Part shown: positions 54,030 to 64,000 of the stretch, piece by piece
Numbering within the stretch: position 1 is the stretch's first letter
Layout of the letters: every line of letters starts with the position of its first letter
Assembly (NCBI RefSeq): GCF_900114325.1
Contig: NZ_FOSR01000001.1
Location: 265,693 to 329,692 of the forward strand
Direction: 5' to 3'
From: Rhodanobacter glycinis
GTDB taxonomy: Bacteria > Pseudomonadota > Gammaproteobacteria > Xanthomonadales > Rhodanobacteraceae
DNA length: 64,000 nt
The notes under the pieces: model-generated
Database searches by the model: none
What the model was told of the DNA's origin: nothing
Seen by the model: only the letters and a program-made list of their open reading frames with translations
Made by a program: the position numbers and the translations under genes

Positions 54030-54436
54030 GGTTGCGCCGCGAGATCGCGCTGTTCGCGGTGGGTGGCGTGATCGGTCTGCTGATCGATGCCTCGGTGGTG
54101 CAGATGCTGGTCAGCATCGAAGGCTGGAATCCCTATCTGGCGCGGATTGTTTCATTCCTGCTCGCTGCCAGTTTCACCTGGTGGTGGAACCGCCGGCACA
54201 CCTTCGCCACTCGCTCCAGTGGCCGTTCGGCGCATGCCGAATGGCTGCACTGGATGGGCCTGATGAGCCTGGGAGCGGTGGTCAACTACGGCGTTTATGC
54301 CGTGCTGCTGCTGGCGTTCGCGTGGCTGCATCGCTGGCCTGCCGTCGCTGCGGCGGCAGGTTCCGCGGTGGCTGCGGTGTTGAACTTCTGCATGGCTCGC
54401 GGAGTGCTTTTCAGGCACGCCAAAACGTCCTTGTAA
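54026..54436 (+). CDS. GtrA family membrane protein
   Basis: 136-aa protein with four hydrophobic segments and the GtrA pattern ([20 protein letters not shown] at the first helix; WWWNRRHTF after the second). GtrA-type proteins are thought to help move polyprenyl-linked sugars across the inner membrane. There is no bactoprenol glucosyltransferase gene next to it, so its partner is elsewhere. Coupled to mtnA by ATGA; an AT-rich stretch and gyrA follow. Confidence 0.85.
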   Translation: MRLRREIALFAVGGVIGLLIDASVVQMLVSIEGWNPYLARIVSFLLAASFTWWWNRRHTFATRSSGRSAHAEWLHWMGLMSLGAVVNYGVYAVLLLAFAWLHRWPAVAAAAGSAVAAVLNFCMARGVLFRHAKTSL

Positions 54437-54475
54437 GTCATTGATTTTGATGATTTAAATACTGTCAATTTGTAG
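54431..54475 (+). promoter_or_regulatory. AT-rich probable gyrA promoter region
   Basis: A sharply AT-rich stretch in GC-rich surroundings. TTGTAA at 54431-54436 with TTTAAA at 54454-54459 (17-bp spacer) is one promoter reading; other pairings are possible. It begins inside the end of gtrA. Confidence 0.4.
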
Positions 54476-54573
54476 CCGTTTGTGCTACCCTTCACCGGTT
54501 GCCCCGAGCATGCTTGCGCCCCGCGCAAAATGTGCGCGATGAGGCCCTTTTTCACCTCCAGGGAAGCCGATTG

Positions 54574-57216
<2,643 letters not shown>

Positions 57217-57235
57217 GCCGGCTGCCAGCCACCGC

Positions 57236-57275
57236 CCCAAAAGAGAACCCCGGCATGCCGGGGTTTTCTTTTGGG
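57236..57275. terminator. Bidirectional terminator between gyrA and the peroxiredoxin gene
   Basis: 19-bp arms 57236-57254 and 57257-57275 with one mismatch; core CCCCGGC / GCCGGGG flanked by A-rich and T-rich runs on both strands. The two genes converge here. Confidence 0.88.
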
Positions 57276-57367
57276 CGTGACCCGGATTTCGTGCCACTGA
57301 TCCGCACGGCGTGCCCGGGCGGCCAGCCTGCGCGCCTTGGCGAGAAGATGTGCGCGGGGCAGCTTTT

Positions 57368-57856
57368 CTAAGCGAGAGAAGCGATGGCTTCCAGCATGGC
57401 CTCGGCGGTGGAAACGCGTAGTTCGCCGGGTGCTTCGACCTGCAGCAGGCGCACCGCGCCATCTTCTGCGTACAGGGCAAAGCGGCGTGCGCGGATGCCC
57501 ATGCCGTAACCGCTGCCGTCAAGTTCCAGGCCCAGCGCACGGGTGAAGCTGGCATTGCCGTCGGCCAGCAGTTGCATGCCGGCCGGTACGTGCTGCGCGC
57601 TGGCCCACGCCTGCATCACGTAGGCATCGTTGACGGACAGGCACATCACCTCGATGTCGCGTGCGGTGAAGTCCGTGTAGTGCGTGACATAGCCGGGCAG
57701 GTGCTTGTTCGAGCACGTGGGCGTGAATGCGCCCGGCACGGCGAACAGCGCCACCTTGCGTCGGGCGAACAGCTCGCCGGTGCGAGCCGTGCGGATCTCG
57801 CCGTCGATGGCGCGGATTTCGATATCGGGCAGCAACTGCCCAGGCTGGATGCTCAT
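57368..57856 (-). CDS. Peroxiredoxin (Prx5/AhpC-TSA, redoxin type)
   Basis: 162-aa peroxiredoxin. The peroxidatic C48 is in PGAFTPTCSNKHLPG, the Prx5 subfamily signature; later VNDAYVMQAWA and DGNASFTRALGLELDGSGYGMG also match. No second Cys is visible, so it is likely a one-Cys form needing an external thiol. It would detoxify hydrogen peroxide or organic peroxides in the cytoplasm. The ATG at 57856 was chosen from family alignment. Confidence 0.93.
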   Translation of the reverse strand: MSIQPGQLLPDIEIRAIDGEIRTARTGELFARRKVALFAVPGAFTPTCSNKHLPGYVTHYTDFTARDIEVMCLSVNDAYVMQAWASAQHVPAGMQLLADGNASFTRALGLELDGSGYGMGIRARRFALYAEDGAVRLLQVEAPGELRVSTAEAMLEAIASLA

Positions 57857-57992
57857 GCGGTGCTCTCTGCGGGGGACGCGGGAACACATCGTAATGCTTG
57901 TGCACGAGGGTGTCTGGCGTGCCGTCAGCCAAGCCGGGTGGAACGTGAGGGTGTTGCGACCGGTAGCGCCGATGGGCGCCACCGGCCATCAA

Positions 57993-58418
57993 TCAGCTGG
58001 TGATCGGCACGTTGCCATCGCTGCAATTGACGTAGTGGCCGGGCGAGATCGTATAACTCTGCCGGGTACCCACCACCTTGTCGCCGTGGATGAGGAACCA
58101 GAACGTCTGCGGGCCGGTGTACTCGCCATACGTGTTCGGTGCGCTGATCATGGCGCAGACCGACCAGCCGTAGATCTTCTGCGTGCCGTTGACGACCCAC
58201 TCCTTGCGAGGTTTGGATACGTGCCCGAACTGCAGCGAGGCGGCATCGCTCAGATTGTTCCGGCTCCACGATTGAACCAGGTTCTTGTAGTCGGGCGGAT
58301 AGGCTCCGAAGTCGGCCTGGACGCTATCGCCGTGGAATGCGGGACGGGGGCTGCCGACGCTGCTGCAGCCGGTCAGTGCGACTAGGAATAATCCTAAAAA
58401 CATGCTGATTTTTATCAT
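57993..58418 (-). CDS. Orphan lipoprotein, unknown function
   Basis: 141-aa predicted lipoprotein. A short signal peptide (MIKISMFLGLFLVALTGC) ends in lipobox LTGC with lipidated C18. The mature part has two more cysteines (SVCAMIS and YVNCSDG) that could form a disulfide, and aromatic strands such as TFWFLIHGDKVVGTRQSY. I do not recognise the family. Upstream sequence (about 58385-58445) and the start of the gene are clearly more AT-rich than the neighbours, which may mark a recent arrival or only a promoter. Confidence 0.7.
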   Translation of the reverse strand: MIKISMFLGLFLVALTGCSSVGSPRPAFHGDSVQADFGAYPPDYKNLVQSWSRNNLSDAASLQFGHVSKPRKEWVVNGTQKIYGWSVCAMISAPNTYGEYTGPQTFWFLIHGDKVVGTRQSYTISPGHYVNCSDGNVPITS

Positions 58419-58550
58419 GTTTTCAAGTTTATCCGGCGGTTTTTGCCGAATTTGAGCATTCCGTCACGGGTACTGCGTGGTGCCTGTTTCCATGTCGATT
58501 CTGTGCACTGGATCGCGGGCCGGCGGCATGCTCCCGCGCCGGGGGCATGC

Positions 58551-58578
58551 CTTGAATCGCGCGGCGCTGCACCTATCT
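58551..58578 (+). promoter_or_regulatory. Heat-shock (sigma32-type) promoter for hsp20
   Basis: CTTGAA at 58551-58556 and ACCTATCT at 58571-58578 with a 14-bp spacer fit the RpoH pattern (CTTGAA, then CCCCATNT). The predicted start lies about 40 nt before the hsp20 ATG. Confidence 0.55.
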
Positions 58579-58627
58579 CTGCTGTCAGGCGGCGTCGATG
58601 CCGCAAATCCATCAGAGGAGTTTCGAG

Positions 58628-59077
58628 ATGACTACTACTCGTCATATGGCCTGGGGCATGCCGCGCGATGCGCAGGCGTTCCGTCAGGCGTTCGAGCGTT
58701 TCCTGGGCCAGGAAGAAAACGACCAGTCCAATGTGGTCACCAGCCAGTGGGCACCGCAGGTGGACATCAAGGAAGAGGAAAAGCGCTTCGTGATCTTCGC
58801 GGACATCCCCGGCGTCGATCCGGCCGCGATCGAGGTGAGCATGGACAAGGGCATTCTCACCATCAAGGGCGAGCGCACGGTGGAGAACGGCGAGCAGCAA
58901 GGTCGCTTCACCCGGCAGGAACGACTGCACGGCACCTTCCATCGCCGCTTCAGCCTGCCCGACAGCGCCGATGCCGAGGGCGTCACCGCCAGCGGCAAGC
59001 ATGGCGTGCTGGAGATCGCCATTCCGAAGAAGGCGGAGACCACGCCGCGTCGCATCAATATCGCTACCGGCCACTGA
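58628..59077 (+). CDS. Hsp20/alpha-crystallin family small heat-shock protein
   Basis: 149-aa small heat-shock protein that holds unfolded proteins in large oligomers. The alpha-crystallin domain (about 50-140) starts at APQVDIKEEEKRFVIFADIPGV and includes GERTVENGEQQGRFTRQER and the GVLEIAIPKK strand; an IPKK-like C-terminal anchor is present. AGGAG is 7 nt before the ATG. It has a sigma32-type promoter upstream and is followed by cbpA, so the two form a heat-shock pair. Confidence 0.92.
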   Translation: MTTTRHMAWGMPRDAQAFRQAFERFLGQEENDQSNVVTSQWAPQVDIKEEEKRFVIFADIPGVDPAAIEVSMDKGILTIKGERTVENGEQQGRFTRQERLHGTFHRRFSLPDSADAEGVTASGKHGVLEIAIPKKAETTPRRINIATGH

Positions 59078-59105
59078 GCCGGCGACAACATTCGAAAACT
59101 TGCGG

Positions 59106-59145
59106 ATGCGGTCCACGACGGATGATGATCTGTCGTGGACCGCAT
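59106..59145. promoter_or_regulatory. 14-bp inverted repeat between hsp20 and cbpA
   Basis: Perfect arms ATGCGGTCCACGAC (59106-59119) and GTCGTGGACCGCAT (59132-59145), spacer 12 bp. No T tract follows. It could be an operator or an mRNA hairpin. It does not match the CIRCE sequence. Confidence 0.6.
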
Positions 59146-59171
59146 GTATTGACTGATCCGGCGGCCGGGGA

Positions 59172-60089
59172 GTGGCAGTGGAGTTCAAAGATTATTACGA
59201 CATTCTGGGCGTGAAGCCCGATGCCAGCGAGGCCGAGATCAAGACGGCGTATCGCAAGCTGGCGCGGAAGTATCACCCGGACAAGAACAAGGAAGCCGGC
59301 GCCGAGGACAAGTTCAAGGCAGCCAACGAGGCGCAGGAAGTGCTGCTCGATGCCGAGAAGCGCCGCGCCTACGATCAGGTGCGTGCTGGCGGCTACCGTG
59401 GCGGCGAGCAGTTCCGGCCTCCGCCGGGCTGGGGACAGCAGCAGGGGCAGCACTTCGAGTTTGGCGAAGGCGGCGGTGACTTCAGCGATTTCTTCGAAAG
59501 CCTGTTCGGTCGTGCTGCCGGCGGCGGCCGTGGACAAGGGCACGGACAGCCGCGCGCACGCCGCGGACAGGATGTGCAGGCGAAGGTGCAGGTGCCCTTG
59601 CACACGGCGTTTGAAGGAGGCCGCACGCGCGTCGCCCTGCACGATGGCAATGGTGGCGAGCGCGTGCTGGAAGTGAAGATTCCCGCGGGGATCCAGTCGG
59701 GGCAGGTGATTCGCCTGGCCGGGCAAGGCCAGCCTGGCGCGGGCGGACCCAACGGCGATCTGTTGCTGGAAGTGGGCATTCGCGACGACGCGCGCTTCAA
59801 GCTGGACGGTCGCAACGTGTTGCATGTGCTGCCGATCGCGCCATGGGAAGCGGCGCTGGGTGCCACGGTGCCGGTGCCGACGCTGGCGGGCGACGTGGAC
59901 CTGCGCATTCCCGCCGGCTCGCAGTCGGGCCGCAAGTTGCGTCTGAAGGGGCGAGGCATGCCGGGGGCGACGCCGGGCGATCAGCTGGTCGAGCTTTCGA
60001 TCCGTGCGCCCATGGCCGATTCCGACGAGCAGCGGGCCGCTTACGAGGCCTTGCGTGAACAGTTTGCCGAGTACGATCCGCGACGCTGA
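59172..60089 (+). CDS. cbpA: DnaJ family co-chaperone CbpA
   Basis: 305-aa type II DnaJ protein that stimulates DnaK. The J domain (residues 4-72) has HPD at 35-37, followed by a Gly/Phe/Gln-rich linker (about 75-125) and two C-terminal substrate-binding domains. The cysteine zinc finger of true DnaJ is absent, which supports CbpA. The start is a GTG preceded by GGGGAG. It follows hsp20 by 94 nt, with an inverted repeat between. Confidence 0.93.
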   Translation: MAVEFKDYYDILGVKPDASEAEIKTAYRKLARKYHPDKNKEAGAEDKFKAANEAQEVLLDAEKRRAYDQVRAGGYRGGEQFRPPPGWGQQQGQHFEFGEGGGDFSDFFESLFGRAAGGGRGQGHGQPRARRGQDVQAKVQVPLHTAFEGGRTRVALHDGNGGERVLEVKIPAGIQSGQVIRLAGQGQPGAGGPNGDLLLEVGIRDDARFKLDGRNVLHVLPIAPWEAALGATVPVPTLAGDVDLRIPAGSQSGRKLRLKGRGMPGATPGDQLVELSIRAPMADSDEQRAAYEALREQFAEYDPRR

Positions 60090-60108
60090 GCAGCAGGCCC
60101 CGCATGCG

Positions 60109-60137
60109 AAAACGGCGCCGCATGGCGCCGTTTTTTT
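60109..60137. terminator. Intrinsic terminator between cbpA and pilH
   Basis: Perfect 11-bp stem AAAACGGCGCC / GGCGCCGTTTT with loop GCAT, followed by T7 in the cbpA direction and TTTTCG in the other. It serves converging genes. Confidence 0.92.
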
Positions 60138-60156
60138 GACCGCGGGTCGCTGCGAA

Positions 60157-60522
60157 TCAGGCGGGCAGCAGGCCCTTGAGCGTGGCGGTCAGCTCCTCTT
60201 CCTTGATCGGCTTGGTCACATAGGCCTTGGCACCTTGGCGCATGCCCCAGACCTTGTCGGTTTCCTGATCCTTGGTGGTCACCAGTACCACCGGGATGTG
60301 CGAGGTGGTGGGATCCTTGCTGATCGTGCGGGTGGCCTGGAAACCGTTGAGGTTCGGCATCACCACGTCCATCAGGATCAGGTCGGGCAGTTCGCGCTTG
60401 GCGACTTCCACGCCAGCCGCGCCGTCTTCGGCGGTCAGGGTCTCATGGCCCAGTTTTTCGACGATGCGCTTGAGGCCCAGCAGCTGCGACGGGGAATCGT
60501 CGACAATCAGGATACGTGCCAT
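60157..60522 (-). CDS. pilH: Twitching-motility response regulator PilH
   Basis: 121-aa single receiver-domain protein. The phospho-acceptor D52 is in ILMDVVMPNLNGFQATR; acidic D8-D9 (VDDS), the VTTKDQETDKVWG segment and K in TKPI complete the site. The sequence closely follows Pseudomonas PilH, which acts with the Pil-Chp chemotaxis-like system on type IV pili. No pilG or other chp gene is adjacent, so it stands alone here. Confidence 0.85.
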   Translation of the reverse strand: MARILIVDDSPSQLLGLKRIVEKLGHETLTAEDGAAGVEVAKRELPDLILMDVVMPNLNGFQATRTISKDPTTSHIPVVLVTTKDQETDKVWGMRQGAKAYVTKPIKEEELTATLKGLLPA

Positions 60523-60593
60523 AAGGTGTTAGTCCCCTTGTTGTTTCAGTGGATTCTATGCCGCCAGCGCGGCGCTTCCAAGCATGAATGTCT

Positions 60594-61589
60594 TCAGACG
60601 GCCGTAAGCCGCACCACGGTGCGGCCGAACGAGTGGCCCGAAAGCATGTGATCGAACACGTCAGGCAGTTGCTCCAGCGTGACCTCACGGGTGGCGATGC
60701 GATCGAGGTGTTGCGGCTTCCAGTCGTCTGCCAGGTGGTCCCAGACGCGTTCGCGCATGTCGCGCGCCGTACCCGCCGAAGCCACGCCCAGCAGGTTCAC
60801 GCCGCGGATGATGAAAGGCATCACCGTGCTGTCGAAGGCGATGCCGCCGGCATTGCCGCAGATCGCGACGTTGCCGTAGGGCGCCACCAACGGCAGCAGG
60901 CCGGCCAGCATGCCGCCGCCGACATTGTCCAGCACGCCGCCGAAGCGGGCCGAATCCATCGGCTTGCCGCTGAAGACGAGCTGGTGGCGATCGATGCATT
61001 CGGCTGCGCCCAGCGATTTCAGGTGGTCGAAATGGTCGAGTTTGCCGCTGATCGCGTGCACTTCGTAGCCGACCCGGCTGTAGATGTCGATGGCGAGCTG
61101 GCCCACGCCGCCACTGGCGCCGGTGACGGCGATCGGGCCGAGCGTGGGCGTCTGCCGATTGTCCTGCATCTGCAGCAGGCCCAGCGCGGCAGTGAAGCCG
61201 GCGGTGCCGAGGATCATGCTCTCGCGCAGGTCCAGGCCGGCGGGCAGCGGAATCGTCCAGCGCGCGTCGAGTCGGGCGTATTCGCCGTAACCGCCATCAC
61301 GCGTCTCGGACAGGCCGCTGCCGGTGCACAGCACCGCGTCGCCTTCCCTGAAGCCCGCGGCGGTCGAGGCGACGACATGGCCGGCGACATCGATGCCACC
61401 GTTGAGCGGGTACTTGCGCAGGATCCTGCCCTTGCCGGTACCGGCCAGCGCATCCTTGTAGTTGACCGAGGAGTACGCAACCTTGACCAGCACTTCGCCG
61501 GGCGTCAGCGCATCGCGATCCATCGGCTCGATACCGGCCCGGTAGCCGGCGTCGTCGTTGTGGATGCGGAAGGCGTTGAAACGGTCCAT
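60594..61589 (-). CDS. acuI: Acrylyl-CoA reductase-type quinone oxidoreductase (AcuI/YhdH)
   Basis: 331-aa zinc-free MDR-superfamily enzyme. AYSSVNYKDALAGTGKGRI and the GGIDVAGHV segment are the YhdH/AcuI signature; AVTGASGGVGQLAIDI is the NADPH motif. AcuI reduces acryloyl-CoA, a toxic intermediate, to propionyl-CoA. The ATG at 61589 is preceded by AGGAG at correct spacing. Co-directional with the LOG gene just upstream. Confidence 0.9.
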   Translation of the reverse strand: MDRFNAFRIHNDDAGYRAGIEPMDRDALTPGEVLVKVAYSSVNYKDALAGTGKGRILRKYPLNGGIDVAGHVVASTAAGFREGDAVLCTGSGLSETRDGGYGEYARLDARWTIPLPAGLDLRESMILGTAGFTAALGLLQMQDNRQTPTLGPIAVTGASGGVGQLAIDIYSRVGYEVHAISGKLDHFDHLKSLGAAECIDRHQLVFSGKPMDSARFGGVLDNVGGGMLAGLLPLVAPYGNVAICGNAGGIAFDSTVMPFIIRGVNLLGVASAGTARDMRERVWDHLADDWKPQHLDRIATREVTLEQLPDVFDHMLSGHSFGRTVVRLTAV

Positions 61590-61615
61590 GGCAATCTCCT
61601 TTCCGGGTACGGGCT

Positions 61616-62212
61616 TCAGGCGTCGACGCTGTCGCGGTCGATCCACTTGGGCTGATGGCCACCTTCATAGGCCTGCATCCAGTCGAACAGCGCGGCAATA
61701 TCCTCGCCGAACCAGATGTTTTCGCGTTGCTCGGCACGCACGAAGCGCTCGCTGACCATGTGCTCCATCATCGCGCGCAAGTCGCGGTAGTAACCGCGCA
61801 CATCGAGGAAGGCACAGGGATAGCGGTGCAGCCCGAGTTGCGCCCAGGTCAGCATCTCGAACATCTCGTCCATGGTGCCGAAACCGCCGGGCAGGGCGAC
61901 GAAGGCGTCGGCGAGCTCGTACATGCGCGTCTTGCGCTGGTGCATGGTGTCGACCACGACCAGTTCGGTGAGGCCGGTGTGGGCCACTTCGTGCTCGACC
62001 AGCTGGCGCGGGATCACGCCGATGACCTTGCCACCGCCAGCCAGCACCGCGTCGGCGACAATGCCCATCAAGCCCACATTGCCGCCCCCGTAGACCAGCG
62101 CAATGCCACGCTTCGCCATTTCGGCACCGAAGGCACGGGCCTGTTCGGCATACTCGGGATGCTTGCCGCTGCTGGAACCGCAGTAGACGCAGATGGCGGT
62201 GGGTTGGGTCAT
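61616..62212 (-). CDS. LOG family protein (cytokinin riboside 5'-monophosphate phosphoribohydrolase-like)
   Basis: 198-aa Rossmann-fold protein of the TIGR00730 family. Motifs GGGNVGLMG (about 42-50) and the catalytic PGGFGTMDE (about 109-117) are present. LOG enzymes release base from nucleoside 5'-monophosphates; in bacteria the physiological substrate is usually purine nucleotides and cytokinin production need not follow. The start lies 5 nt from the edge of palindromic repeat D. Confidence 0.9.
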   Translation of the reverse strand: MTQPTAICVYCGSSSGKHPEYAEQARAFGAEMAKRGIALVYGGGNVGLMGIVADAVLAGGGKVIGVIPRQLVEHEVAHTGLTELVVVDTMHQRKTRMYELADAFVALPGGFGTMDEMFEMLTWAQLGLHRYPCAFLDVRGYYRDLRAMMEHMVSERFVRAEQRENIWFGEDIAALFDWMQAYEGGHQPKWIDRDSVDA

Positions 62213-62217
62213 AAGGC

Positions 62218-62374
62218 CAGGAGTGAGTGGAGAGCAGTGAGAAGTGAGAGAGAGCGGCGCGGGGCGGTAGGAATGGTCAAGGTGATGGCGAGTGACGAGG
62301 TGCGAGAGGGGGCGGGTGAAGCGGATGCTTGCTCTGGCTTTCTCTCACTTCTCACTCCTCTTCACTCACTCCTG
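62218..62374. repeat. Heptad palindromic repeat, copy D (long loop)
   Basis: Arms 62218-62251 and 62341-62374 pair at 32 of 34 positions and start CAGGAGTGAGTG. The 89-bp loop is far longer than in the other copies and contains further degenerate heptads (GAGTGACGAGGTGCGAGAG at about 62290-62308), suggesting a partial internal duplication. It lies in the 5' region of the LOG gene, past the end of lpdA. Confidence 0.9.
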
Positions 62375-62433
62375 AAGAAGCACGGCCTGCCCATGTCGCC
62401 ACAAGCAGGCCGCGTCGGTGGTGCAGCGGGCGA

Positions 62434-63992
<1,559 letters not shown>

Positions 63993-64000
63993 TCAGGCGG

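Noticed and set aside
59106-59145. CIRCE (HrcA) operator
   Set aside because: The arms do not match TTAGCACTC/GAGTGCTAA and the spacer is 12, not 9.
60157-60522. CheY-like chemotaxis regulator instead of PilH
   Set aside because: The segments ATRTISKDPTTS and VTTKDQETDKVWG fit PilH of type IV pili better than CheY.

Overview
The window is a GC-rich chromosomal segment of a gammaproteobacterium. Gene order and protein sequences point to the Xanthomonadales, most likely Rhodanobacteraceae (Rhodanobacter/Dyella/Luteibacter-like); the genus is an inference. Supporting signs are an OpsX-type heptosyltransferase next to Kdo kinase, an rpmF-fabH-fabD-fabG-acpP-fabF-pabB-pabC-mltG-tmk-holB-pilZ run, mtnA beside gyrA, and a class III PHA synthase pair. 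Almost everything is core housekeeping. I see no IS element, prophage, CRISPR array or integron.

Layout. 0.1-2.7 kb: LPS inner-core genes (opsX, divergent kdkA) and a metallo-beta-lactamase-fold gene. 2.8-6.7 kb: tRNA-Ser(GGA), the 4.5S SRP RNA, then dnaX-ybaB-recR, a GNAT acetyltransferase and a HIT protein. 6.75-11.25 kb (minus strand): slp lipoprotein and a moxR-DUF58-transglutaminase cluster. 11.3-14.0 kb: GT39-type membrane glycosyltransferase, maf and a small membrane protein. 14.1-26.2 kb: yceD-rpmF-fab cluster, folate genes pabB/pabC, mltG, tmk, holB, a PIG-L deacetylase and pilZ. 26.4-41.1 kb: complete 14-gene NADH dehydrogenase operon nuoA-N. 41.2-50.5 kb: initiator tRNA-Met followed by rimP-nusA-infB-rbfA-truB-rpsO-pnp (translation and RNA metabolism). 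50.6-54.4 kb: phaE-phaC, a PspC protein, mtnA and gtrA. 54.6-57.2 kb: gyrA. 57.4-64.0 kb: peroxiredoxin, orphan lipoprotein, hsp20 and cbpA (heat shock), pilH, acuI/yhdH, a LOG-family protein and lpdA.

Many genes are translationally coupled by ATGA overlaps (pabB-pabC-mltG-tmk-holB, nuoF-nuoG, nuoJ-nuoK, mtnA-gtrA, DUF58-transglutaminase, maf and its upstream gene). Strong intrinsic terminators separate the main units.

The most unusual content is non-coding. (1) A family of four long imperfect palindromes built from degenerate purine-rich heptads (RAGTGAG-like) fills the gaps beside opsX, ybaB/recR, infB/rbfA and the LOG/lpdA genes; one copy supplies the opsX stop codon and two abut start codons that lack a Shine-Dalgarno sequence. 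(2) A 168-bp palindromic, MITE-like element lies between fabG and acpP. (3) Structured leaders occur: tandem terminators between tRNA-fMet and rimP, a 15-bp hairpin in the rpsO leader, and a 14-bp inverted repeat between hsp20 and cbpA. (4) yceD has a near-consensus promoter only a few bases before its start codon. GyrA carries Ala at position 83. No novel protein-based system was convincingly found.
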